NCBI GenBank assembly: GCA_025451145.1
Contig: JANWKX010000161.1
Location: forward strand, 1-5,766
Length of the DNA: 5,766 nucleotides
Source of the DNA: Vampirovibrionales bacterium
GTDB taxonomy: Bacteria > Cyanobacteriota > Vampirovibrionia > Vampirovibrionales > JAGQHJ01
Reading direction: 5' to 3'
Made by a program: the position numbers and the translations under genes. This document shows positions 1 through 5,766 of this stretch, piece by piece (position 1 is the first letter of the stretch; each line of letters opens with the position of its first letter). The notes beneath the pieces are model-generated. The model saw nothing but the letters and a program-made list of their open reading frames with translations. It did not search any database and was not told where the DNA came from.

Positions 1-124
1 CCGGGAAGTTGCGACTCTGCCGAACCAACATTATCATCAAACTGAAATTGGTAATCATAGTCAGGTGATTGTATCCGAACAGGATGTGCCTGTATTGCTC
101 AAGCAGTTTTCCAAACAGTTTTAA
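1..124 (+). CDS. C-terminal end of an unidentified protein (5' truncated)
   Basis: An open frame enters from the left edge (first full codon at base 2) and ends at TAA 122-124, giving the last 40 residues of a protein. The visible part is hydrophilic, with a histidine-rich patch (NQHYHQ) and a final segment VPVLLKQFSKQF that looks like an amphipathic helix. The other two plus frames are closed by stops within about 70 bases, which favours this frame. The gene converges on glmU with 20 bases between stop codons and no clear hairpin terminator between them. I do not recognise the family and give no function. The gene itself lies mostly outside the window, so it could also be a chance open frame. 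Confidence 0.5.
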   Translation, partial: REVATLPNQHYHQTEIGNHSQVIVSEQDVPVLLKQFSKQF

Positions 125-144
125 AAATCGTTAAATTGTCCTGA

Positions 145-1590
145 CTATGTCGGAAGGGTGCAGGAGGAATCTTCGCTAGACTTGGCCTGCTCCATGGCAG
201 ATAACGTTTTGTTGACCCATTGCGGAATGGCCACCTGACGTCCTCTCGCAATGGCCAGATCCCCGGATTCAACATCTTCCGTAATGACGGAGCCCGCGGC
301 CACAGAGGATTTTTTCTTGATGACCACAGGAGAGATTAAAACGCTGTTACAGCCAATTTTAACGCCGTCTTGAATCTCGGTGACATGCTTCAGGTCACGG
401 ATGGGGTCATAATTGGCGATAATCGAACCTGCTCCCATGTTCACGTCATCCCCAATCTGGGCATCTCCCAAGTAGCATAAATGGGCTGCATTGGAGCGGG
501 AGCCAAAACGCGTTTCCTTGACCTCAACAAAATTACCGATACGCACTTGTTCGCCGACGATGGCGTTATCTCGAAGATGAGCAAACGGTCCAATATAGGT
601 TCTATCTCCCACCTGAACAAAACGTTCTAAAAAGGAAGAAACCACTTTGCATGTTTGACCAATCTGAATATGACCTCGCATCACGGTTTGAGGGCCAATT
701 TCGCAATGCGAGCCAATCTCGACTTGGCCTTCCAGGTAGCATCCGGGATAGATAACCGTATCCGCTCCCACTTTAATCTCAGGCGCCAAGGCCATTGAGT
801 CCGGATTAATCAAGGTGACGCCATCCGTCATTAGCCGATCAGCCGTTCTTCTGGATAAAATCGTAGTGGCTTCGGCCAATTGATGACGGCTGTTAATCCC
901 CAGAATCTCATCTTCGCTGGGCCATACCACCGTCGAAACCGCGTGACCTTCTTTCACCAGGTGACCCATCATGTCGGTCAGGTAAAACTCCCCTTGAGCG
1001 TTATTTTGATCCAGCTTAGACAGGTATTTGGAAAATACAGGCCAATCCACGGCATAAATACCGGCATTGCCCCATGGAATTTGTTTTTCTTCAGGAGAAG
1101 CATCTTTTTCTTCCACTATTTTAAGGAATTTGCCATCTTCCTGAATAATCCGGCCGTACCCATAAGGGTTCTTCATGGAAACGGTGGTTAGTGAAGCCGT
1201 AGCATGGGTTTTAAGATGGGTTTCTAGTAGCGATTGATAACGTTCAGTCTGGATTAAAGGCATATCACCACAGGTAATCAGAACATCGGTTTGGGTATCA
1301 GCTGGAAGAATTGGTAAAACCTGCATCAAGGCGTGCCCCGTCCCCAACTGGGGCTCTTGAATAACAAACTCAATCGGGCAAGGCAGTTGCCATTGAGTCA
1401 CTTCCGCTTGAACCCGATCAGCCTGGTGGCCAACCACAAGGATCAATCGTTCCAAGTCCAGCGGGAGAAGACTTTCAACAACCCGTTGGAGAATACTTTT
1501 TCCTAAGACAGGATGTAGAACCTTGGGCAGGTCACTTTTCAACCGAGTTCCTTTACCTGCCGCTAAAATAATGCCAATCCGACTCCGCAT
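145..1590 (-). CDS. glmU: Bifunctional UDP-N-acetylglucosamine pyrophosphorylase / glucosamine-1-phosphate N-acetyltransferase
   Basis: GlmU acetylates glucosamine-1-phosphate with acetyl-CoA and then uridylylates it with UTP, giving cytosolic UDP-GlcNAc for peptidoglycan and lipid A. Residue numbers here count from the TTG at 1593. The N-terminal nucleotidyltransferase domain (about 1-235) shows LAAGKGTR (10-17), PKVLH (23-27), GTGH (84-87), the metal-site Asp110 in GDMPLI, YGR (146-148), NNAQGEFY (197-204) and Asn234. The C-terminal left-handed beta-helix (about 260-450) keeps counterparts of E. coli acetyltransferase residues: Arg341, Lys359, catalytic His371, Tyr374, Asn385 and Asn394-Tyr395. 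The loop after NYD has Pro instead of the usual Gly and two extra residues. Length (481-482 aa) is slightly above the E. coli enzyme because of a Ser/Glu-rich tail. I chose ATG at 1590 over TTG at 1593 because AAGGA lies 7 bases before the ATG but only 4 before the TTG. It is the last gene of the fabZ-lpxA-glmU cluster. Confidence 0.97.
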   Translation of the reverse strand: MRSRIGIILAAGKGTRLKSDLPKVLHPVLGKSILQRVVESLLPLDLERLILVVGHQADRVQAEVTQWQLPCPIEFVIQEPQLGTGHALMQVLPILPADTQTDVLITCGDMPLIQTERYQSLLETHLKTHATASLTTVSMKNPYGYGRIIQEDGKFLKIVEEKDASPEEKQIPWGNAGIYAVDWPVFSKYLSKLDQNNAQGEFYLTDMMGHLVKEGHAVSTVVWPSEDEILGINSRHQLAEATTILSRRTADRLMTDGVTLINPDSMALAPEIKVGADTVIYPGCYLEGQVEIGSHCEIGPQTVMRGHIQIGQTCKVVSSFLERFVQVGDRTYIGPFAHLRDNAIVGEQVRIGNFVEVKETRFGSRSNAAHLCYLGDAQIGDDVNMGAGSIIANYDPIRDLKHVTEIQDGVKIGCNSVLISPVVIKKKSSVAAGSVITEDVESGDLAIARGRQVAIPQWVNKTLSAMEQAKSSEDSSCTLPT

Positions 1591-1597
1591 CAATCTA

Positions 1598-1602
1598 TCC
1601 TT
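1598..1602 (-). promoter_or_regulatory. glmU ribosome binding site overlapping the lpxA stop
   Basis: The coding strand reads AAGGA here, 7 bases before the ATG at 1590 and 4 bases before the alternative TTG at 1593, so it favours the ATG. The first two A residues are the last two bases of the lpxA TAA. A ribosome terminating on lpxA therefore sits on the glmU start region, which suggests translational coupling. Confidence 0.7.
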
Positions 1603-2443
1603 ATACTGTTAGGATTTCTTCCTCGGCCTTTTCAGCGTCTTCAGCCATTTGGATATTTCCATGCTTACGAGGGGGATTGATCCCGCGTTTAGAGGTACTG
1701 ACAAAGTTCAATAACTCCTCAATATAGGGATTGATTTCCATGTTTTCCCGAACGGCTTCAATGGCATGAGCCTGGTTCAAGCCGGAGAACCAAAGATAAT
1801 AAAAGGCCTTTTTAATCAACTGGCGATCCTCGCTAGAGAGGCCTCGGCGTTTTAAACCAACAGTATTAATCCCTATGACCATGCAAGGACGAGAGTCATT
1901 CATTGAAAATGGCGGCAGATCCATCCGAGATGCGCTTGCGCCAGCCATAAAGGCCATTCGACCCACTTTGACAAATTGATGAATGACTGAACCGCCGCCG
2001 ATAAAGACATAATCATCCAGCTCTACGTAACCTCCGAGCTGAACGGCATTGGCTAAAATGACATTATTAGCGAGTTTTCCGTTGTGCCCGAGATGGCTAT
2101 AAGCCATGAGAAAACAATTATTCCCCACAACGGTTTCATTTCCCTCGCCAGAAGCCCGGTTAATGGTGACACATTCACGAATAATGTTATTGTTCCCGAT
2201 GCGGGCGCGAGTGGGCTCATTTTTATAAGATAAATCCTGCGGAGCGCCACCTAAAACAGCACCTGGTGATACTTGGCAACTACTCCCGACAATGGTTCTG
2301 TCTTCAATACGGACCGAAGAGGAGATAATGGTATTATCGCCAATTTCGACGCCAGCTCCGATAACACTATAAGGCCCGATTTGAACATTTTCGCCAAGTT
2401 GGGCCGTGGGATCAATAACTGCGGTAGGATGTATCAGCACCAT
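1601..2443 (-). CDS. lpxA: Acyl-[ACP]--UDP-N-acetylglucosamine O-acyltransferase
   Basis: LpxA transfers an (R)-3-hydroxyacyl chain from acyl carrier protein to the 3-OH of UDP-GlcNAc, the first step of lipid A synthesis in the cytosol. The protein is 280 aa. Residues 1 to about 185 form hexapeptide repeats of a left-handed beta-helix (HPTA start, many [IV]G[DNE] turns), followed by an alpha-helical C-terminal region. Family landmarks are QDLSY..EPT (69-78), catalytic His120 in SHLGHN, HQF (155-157) and GLKRRG (196-201), whose two Arg match substrate-binding Arg204/205 of E. coli. The residue after the catalytic His is Asn121, where E. coli has Asp126. The acyl-ruler position equivalent to E. 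coli Gly173 is Gly169, as in long-chain (C14) enzymes rather than the Met of the C10 Pseudomonas enzyme. The C-terminus continues about 26 residues past the usual end (after KRGI) with an acidic tail. The start codon overlaps the fabZ stop by one base and has a GGGGAG site upstream. Confidence 0.96.
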   Translation of the reverse strand: MVLIHPTAVIDPTAQLGENVQIGPYSVIGAGVEIGDNTIISSSVRIEDRTIVGSSCQVSPGAVLGGAPQDLSYKNEPTRARIGNNNIIRECVTINRASGEGNETVVGNNCFLMAYSHLGHNGKLANNVILANAVQLGGYVELDDYVFIGGGSVIHQFVKVGRMAFMAGASASRMDLPPFSMNDSRPCMVIGINTVGLKRRGLSSEDRQLIKKAFYYLWFSGLNQAHAIEAVRENMEINPYIEELLNFVSTSKRGINPPRKHGNIQMAEDAEKAEEEILTV

Positions 2444-2931
2444 TATGCACGCTCCCCGTTTACTTTAGGCAGCAGTGAAAATAAAACTTCTCCGTCTGCC
2501 GTTAATTCATCATTTATAGTGGCTTTCACATAGGCTTTGCCAAGCGAACCTTTAATTTTGATGATTTCCGCGTATAAGTCCAGACGATCGCCAGGGACGA
2601 CTTGCCTTCGGAATCGGACGCCGTCAATGCCCGCAAATAAAACCAGCTTGCCTTCACCCTCAGGCATTTTTGAAACCAGAATACAGCCAATTTGGGCCAA
2701 CGCTTCAACAATCAAAACTCCGGGCATAATGGGCAAATGAGGGAAGTGCCCTTGAAAGAAGGGGTCATTATATGAAACGTTTTTATAGCCTTTAATCTGG
2801 TGCCCGATGTCCATATGTGTCACCCGATCGACCAATAAGAATGGATAACGATGGGGCAAGCTTTTGAGGATTTCCTCAATTCCAAAGTTCACTGGGGGGG
2901 CATCCTGTGGTTTTTCAACGGTCTCAATCAC
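2443..2931 (-). CDS. fabZ: 3-hydroxyacyl-[acyl-carrier-protein] dehydratase FabZ
   Basis: FabZ dehydrates (R)-3-hydroxyacyl-ACP to trans-2-enoyl-ACP in the type II fatty acid elongation cycle. The protein is a single hot-dog domain of 162 aa with the family signatures LPHRYPFLLVDRV (25-37), catalytic His62 in FFQGHFP, Glu76 in the central helix (PGVLIVEALAQ), then FAGIDGVRFRRQVVPGD (99-115). The frame opens at a GTG (2929-2931), with a TGA nine codons upstream and no nearer ATG. GAGGA lies 12 bases before this GTG, which is rather far. A second GTG at 2890-2892 (residue 14) would give a 149-aa protein beginning MNFGIEEIL, closer to the usual FabZ length of about 150, with AGGA 10 bases upstream. 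A run of seven C on the coding strand lies between the two candidates. The stop overlaps the lpxA start by one base. FabZ shares its substrate with LpxA, which explains the pairing. Confidence 0.95.
   Translation of the reverse strand: MIETVEKPQDAPPVNFGIEEILKSLPHRYPFLLVDRVTHMDIGHQIKGYKNVSYNDPFFQGHFPHLPIMPGVLIVEALAQIGCILVSKMPEGEGKLVLFAGIDGVRFRRQVVPGDRLDLYAEIIKIKGSLGKAYVKATINDELTADGEVLFSLLPKVNGERA
2452..2457 (-). promoter_or_regulatory. lpxA ribosome binding site inside the fabZ 3' end
   Basis: The coding strand has GGGGAG 8 bases before the lpxA ATG, within the last codons of fabZ. Together with the TAATG stop/start overlap it supports the chosen lpxA start and translational coupling of fabZ and lpxA. 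Confidence 0.6.
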
Positions 2932-2973
2932 AGTTTTGCTCAGTCCTCATTTAAACCATATGAAAGCATTCGT

Positions 2974-2979
2974 ATTATA
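2974..2979 (-). promoter_or_regulatory. Probable -10 element for fabZ-lpxA-glmU
   Basis: The coding strand carries an exact TATAAT about 42 bases before the fabZ GTG, in the 98-base spacer after rsmG (2932-3029). It would place transcription start near 2967 and a leader of roughly 36 bases. No good -35 box is found at 16-18 bases: the nearest TTG-type hexamers sit at 12 and 21. The hexamer could be chance in an AT-rich stretch. No terminator hairpin is seen in the spacer, so read-through from rsmG is also possible. Confidence 0.4.
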
Positions 2980-3029
2980 AGCCAAAAGCAAATGCAAGGC
3001 GAGCAAGGCCTAGTAAACCCTAATGTGAA

Positions 3030-3764
3030 TTAATGCAAGGGTTTTTTCTCGGGTATTCCGGGTTTCCGGGGATATTCTTTGGGAGAGGCTTTGAGTTTCT
3101 GAATGATCACGAGAGCGCGGTTTGGCAAATCCTGGGTGGAAACATCCAGAATTCGATCGATCTTTCCGCCAAGGGTCTGGATTGCCACTTGGGCCTCCGG
3201 TTGTTCTTTCTCAAGACTTTGTAGTGTTTTCATGGCAAGCAGCCGCCCATTGTTACGAACAAAGGGTAGGCAAAGTTCTGCTAGAATTGCTAAAGCCGAT
3301 ACAGCTCTTGCGGTTGCGATATCAAACTGATCTCGATAAGCGGTTTGGTGAGCTAGAATCTCGCTTCGTTCGGAAATCACCTCAACATGAGATAATCCTA
3401 ACGTTAAACTTGCCTCTTTGATGAATCGGGCTTTTTTCTGAACGGATTCAACGGCAACAATACGGGCTTTGGGAAAGACTATGGCAAGCGGTAACGCTGG
3501 AAACCCTGCGCCACTCCCAATATCAATGAGTGAGAAGGTTTCCGGTAACGCTTTTAATTCAGGCGCTACAGTCAAGGAATCCAACAAGTGGCGGGTGCAA
3601 AAATCTTCTAAAGTGGTGATACGTGTCAGGTTAACGCTTTGATTGGCCTCGGATAGCAACTGATATAACTGCTGAAACTGAGATAGAGCCTCTATTGTTA
3701 AGGAAGCCCCCAGCATTTGGGAAGCCTTTGCTTGGAGATTGTGCCAAACCGATGAATTTTCCAT
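3030..3764 (-). CDS. rsmG: 16S rRNA (guanine(527)-N7)-methyltransferase RsmG (GidB)
   Basis: RsmG methylates N7 of G527 in the 530 loop of 16S rRNA using S-adenosylmethionine. The protein is 244 aa, somewhat longer than the roughly 207-aa E. coli enzyme because of a longer N-terminus and a basic C-terminal tail. Family motifs appear in order: NLT (45-47), RHLLDSL (58-64), the SAM-binding glycine loop DIGSGAGFP (81-89), the acidic strand end and basic helix VESVQKKARFI (105-115), TARAV (151-155) and the C-terminal KPGIPEKKPL (234-243), matching the usual RKPGTPxKxPL ending. The start is ATG 3762-3764, with no convincing Shine-Dalgarno. A TAGAAT hexamer at 3774-3779 lies so close that the transcript might be nearly leaderless. 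In many bacteria rsmG neighbours mnmG or parAB; here it is first in the leftward block ahead of fabZ. Confidence 0.95.
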   Translation of the reverse strand: MENSSVWHNLQAKASQMLGASLTIEALSQFQQLYQLLSEANQSVNLTRITTLEDFCTRHLLDSLTVAPELKALPETFSLIDIGSGAGFPALPLAIVFPKARIVAVESVQKKARFIKEASLTLGLSHVEVISERSEILAHQTAYRDQFDIATARAVSALAILAELCLPFVRNNGRLLAMKTLQSLEKEQPEAQVAIQTLGGKIDRILDVSTQDLPNRALVIIQKLKASPKEYPRKPGIPEKKPLH

Positions 3765-3848
3765 AGTACAATCATTCTATCGGAACCCACGATTTTCAGG
3801 AATTCACATCGCGGTCGATAAAATTGTTGCGAGTGACTTGGTAACGGC
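3765..3848. other. Divergent intergenic region between rsmG and the ATPase gene
   Basis: This 84-base gap must hold the start signals for both outward-facing genes unless the rightward gene starts further in. Leftward there is TAGAAT (3774-3779, minus strand), one mismatch from a -10 box, with no clear -35. Rightward there is TAAAAT (3819-3824), also one mismatch, again without a good -35. Neither gene has a clear ribosome binding site next to its first ATG. No strong palindrome that would suggest an operator is seen. Confidence 0.35.
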
Positions 3849-5766
3849 ATGGTTATGGCTCAGGCTCCTCTTTATTTTATCCAGCCACACGTTGTTGAAC
3901 GTCTAATTACGGGGCAATTTGTCCCCAAGCGTCAACAAAATAAGGCTTATAAGATGCGAGATCGGCGTGACATGCTTTCCGCCTTGAATGTGACCCGCAG
4001 ATCTATTCGTTATGAGCCGCTGGTCTTTAGCAATCGAAAAAACTTGATTATTCAGGCCATTGAGAACCTGAACAATCCTCAGAAAAAAGTGTTGTTGATT
4101 TCCGGGCCAGAGGGGCGAGGGAAGACTGCTTTTATTCGGGCTGTTGTGGAAATGATGGGCGGTGGAAAGGAGCAGCTTCTTTGGTTTGATGTTTCCAGGC
4201 ACACGGATTTTGATGAGATTATCCGTTTTCTGGTGGAATACTTGATTTATACGGTTCAACCTGAGAATACGGCATTACCCAAAGGCGAAAATCCCATAGC
4301 CACCTTGGAAATGCTGTTAAGGCAGGCCTATGATCTGCCCTTGCTTCTGGTGGTTGATAATATTGAGTATCTGGTCACCCCGGAGCAAGCCATTCGCTCT
4401 CAAGAGCTGAAGAATGCCTTTAATTTCCTGTTGGGCTTTGCCAATGTGAAATTAATTCTTTCAGGCACAAAACTGCCATTTTCGGATATTCCTGTGGCTG
4501 ATCCGACAACCCACATCGGATTACCGTCGTTAACACCGGAGGAATCCGAATCGTTGGCTCATGCCTGGAGCCCCCAGTATCAAAATCAGCAAACCAACTT
4601 GGCTTTTGCAACGCCCTTTTATGGTGAACCCTACCTGTTAGAAGCGTTTGCCAAGCTCTATGAAGCGCACCCAGATCCACAGATATGGTTGGAACTCTTT
4701 AAAAATCAGGCCTTCTCCAGGGATTGCGCCAGTATTTTGCTTCATATCCTGGATCGTTATTTAAGCCCTGAAGAAAAGCAAATTCTGGAGATTTTTTCAG
4801 TGATTCGCCATGGCCTTCCCCCATCAGGGTTTCGCTTGTTGATGGAAATGTCGGCTCCTGCCCTGGCATCTTATCCGTTTCAACATTTGGATAATCAATT
4901 GGGGGCCATTTTGTTGAAAAAGGTCTATCCCCCGCAATTGGTCCTGGATAAGCTCAGATATCGGGATAAAGGTCGTGAAAACCCCGATATTCAGGCATAT
5001 TACCAAATGTATGATGTGTTTCAATCGATCTACCGAGCAGGTTTATCGGAGAACCAGCGGAAATTCTATCACCAGGCACTCCAGAAATTTTATACGGCTG
5101 AACGTAACAAGCATATTTTGCAACGGGTTTATCCGGCTAGGACCCGGCATTTGCTGGCAGAAGCCCAATTTCATCAGCAGCAGTTGAAGCGTCGCAGGCA
5201 AATGAACACATCCCCCGCATCAGAGGTGATTAAAAGCCAGGCAATGCCCATAAAAGGCCAAGAGATGCTGCCTGAATCCCAAATAGCACCTCACTCAAAT
5301 CCCAACCTCCCTGATAACCTCCTAGAAGAACAAGAAGCCGCACTGAGTTCAGAGGCATTAATCCAAAAGCTAAAGCAGGATTTTGGGGTTTCGGAACCGC
5401 CATTGGCAACCAACTCCAGCTCGCCTGGGTATGCGGGGCAATCTTCTCAAGCGGTTCCAATTCCAATTTCGATTCAAGTCGAGCCTGTCGCTATGGCCAA
5501 GGGTGGGTTAAGACTAACTGAGGAAGACTTGGAAAAGCTTGCGACCTTGTTAATTCAATCGGCAGGCCGATTAACAGGTTATAATCGAGGTCAATCATTT
5601 GACGCGTCCATTTCATCCTCATCGGAGGATGAAATGAGCCTTCAAACGGTCCGCAATGAAATTTCCAGCATCACATCCATTCTGTCTGAGGATGTTGTTG
5701 AGCCGGATGAGCGCCCTTTTTATGAAGCCTTAGAGGCGGCAATGATGTCTCATGACAAATCAAAAG
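3849..5766 (+). CDS. STAND/AAA-like P-loop ATPase, 3' truncated by the window edge
   Basis: A single open frame of 639 codons has no stop before the window ends. Residues 1 to about 55 are short and basic with no recognised effector domain. A P-loop NTPase core follows: helix NLIIQAIENL (65-74), Walker A GPEGRGKT (86-93), Walker B LLLVVDNIE (165-173, Asp170 with Glu173) and a sensor-like strand LILSGTK (202-208). Residues about 295-425 look like a winged helix (LSPEEKQILEIFSVI, 306-320) and helical segment (FYHQALQKFY, 406-415) as in STAND/NACHT/AP-ATPase proteins, which use ATP-driven oligomerisation in signalling or defence. Residues about 440-550 are Gln/Ser/Pro-rich and probably disordered. 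A helix (TEEDLEKLATLLIQSAG, 557-573) and an acidic Ser-rich patch follow. No signal peptide or membrane segment is seen, so it is likely cytosolic. A TGA at 3834-3836 limits the upstream start. ATG 3849, 3855 or 3954 are possible, and only 3954 has a good ribosome binding site. The specific function is unknown. Confidence 0.85.
   Translation, partial: MVMAQAPLYFIQPHVVERLITGQFVPKRQQNKAYKMRDRRDMLSALNVTRRSIRYEPLVFSNRKNLIIQAIENLNNPQKKVLLISGPEGRGKTAFIRAVVEMMGGGKEQLLWFDVSRHTDFDEIIRFLVEYLIYTVQPENTALPKGENPIATLEMLLRQAYDLPLLLVVDNIEYLVTPEQAIRSQELKNAFNFLLGFANVKLILSGTKLPFSDIPVADPTTHIGLPSLTPEESESLAHAWSPQYQNQQTNLAFATPFYGEPYLLEAFAKLYEAHPDPQIWLELFKNQAFSRDCASILLHILDRYLSPEEKQILEIFSVIRHGLPPSGFRLLMEMSAPALASYPFQHLDNQLGAILLKKVYPPQLVLDKLRYRDKGRENPDIQAYYQMYDVFQSIYRAGLSENQRKFYHQALQKFYTAERNKHILQRVYPARTRHLLAEAQFHQQQLKRRRQMNTSPASEVIKSQAMPIKGQEMLPESQIAPHSNPNLPDNLLEEQEAALSSEALIQKLKQDFGVSEPPLATNSSSPGYAGQSSQAVPIPISIQVEPVAMAKGGLRLTEEDLEKLATLLIQSAGRLTGYNRGQSFDASISSSSEDEMSLQTVRNEISSITSILSEDVVEPDERPFYEALEAAMMSHDKSK
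3942..3945 (+). promoter_or_regulatory. Candidate ribosome binding site for an alternative ATPase start
   Basis: AAGG lies 8 bases before an in-frame ATG at 3954-3956 (residue 36 of the long form). The two earlier ATGs (3849, 3855) have no comparable site. Starting here would give a protein beginning MRDRRDML and keep the whole ATPase core. The 35 residues removed read like ordinary protein sequence, so the choice is open. Confidence 0.35.
5609..5636. repeat. Perfect 12-bp inverted repeat with 4-base loop inside the ATPase gene
   Basis: CATTTCATCCTC (5609-5620) is followed by the loop ATCG and then its exact reverse complement GAGGATGAAATG (5625-5636). It lies in frame in the acidic Ser-rich stretch SISSSSEDEM (587-596) of the ATPase protein. 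It lacks a following T-run, so it is not a classical intrinsic terminator. It could form a stable mRNA hairpin or a cruciform, or be a small mobile palindromic unit. Its role is unknown. Confidence 0.7.

Noticed and set aside
100..144. Possible bidirectional terminator between the left-edge gene and glmU
   Set aside because: There are A/T runs and a direct repeat of CAGTTTT, but no stem of useful length, so no terminator can be claimed.
880..1191. Plus-strand open frame of 103 codons opposite glmU
   Set aside because: It lies wholly antisense to a strongly conserved part of glmU and shows no recognisable motif.
2053..2740. Small open frames on both strands within lpxA and fabZ
   Set aside because: They overlap well-supported conserved genes in other frames, and their translations look like random sequence.
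3040..3048. Homopolymer-type run near the rsmG 3' end as a frameshift site
   Set aside because: The downstream rsmG ending KKPLH matches the family's usual C-terminus, so the frame is intact and nothing suggests programmed slippage.
3033..3421. Three overlapping plus-strand open frames opposite rsmG
   Set aside because: Antisense shadows of rsmG, whose own frame carries all family motifs.
3911..3927. GGGG...CCCC pairing near the ATPase start
   Set aside because: Only four consecutive pairs form before a mismatch, which is too weak for a regulatory hairpin.
3903..4259. Minus-strand open frame of 118 codons opposite the ATPase
   Set aside because: The opposite strand encodes the Walker A motif and a continuous 639-codon frame, so this is a shadow.
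4420..5466. Further short open frames on either strand across the ATPase gene
   Set aside because: All are contained in the long plus-strand frame and show no domain or good start context.

Overview
The window comes from a Gram-negative bacterium with middling base composition. It holds a complete leftward (minus-strand) block of four housekeeping genes, the tail of an unidentified rightward gene at the left edge, and the first 639 codons of a large rightward ATPase gene that runs off the right edge. LpxA implies lipid A, so the cell should have an LPS-type outer membrane. The lineage is not settled by the sequence. A cyanobacterial relative such as Vampirovibrionia/Melainabacteria is a guess from the flavour of the GlmU and LpxA sequences and should be treated as low confidence.

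Layout: positions 1-124 encode the last 40 residues of a plus-strand protein that converges on glmU with only 20 bases between the stops. Reading leftward from about 3764 come rsmG (16S rRNA m7G methyltransferase), a 98-base spacer with a perfect TATAAT -10 hexamer, then a tight fabZ-lpxA-glmU cluster. fabZ and lpxA overlap by one base (TAATG). The glmU ribosome binding site sits in the lpxA stop codon, so these three are almost certainly co-transcribed and probably translationally coupled.

The three enzymes meet at one metabolic branch point. GlmU makes UDP-GlcNAc. LpxA joins UDP-GlcNAc to an (R)-3-hydroxyacyl chain from ACP, committing both to lipid A. FabZ takes the same (R)-3-hydroxyacyl-ACP into fatty acid elongation. 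The other early lipid A genes (lpxC, lpxD, lpxB) are not in the window.

An 84-base divergent intergenic region separates rsmG from a plus-strand gene for a P-loop ATPase. Walker A, Walker B and sensor-like motifs are followed by a winged-helix-like region, which resembles STAND/NACHT-type regulatory ATPases. There is no recognisable N-terminal effector, and a long low-complexity linker precedes the missing C-terminus. This is the least explained gene here. Its coding sequence also contains a perfect 12-bp inverted repeat with a 4-base loop. No tRNA, rRNA, CRISPR array, insertion sequence or attachment site was seen.
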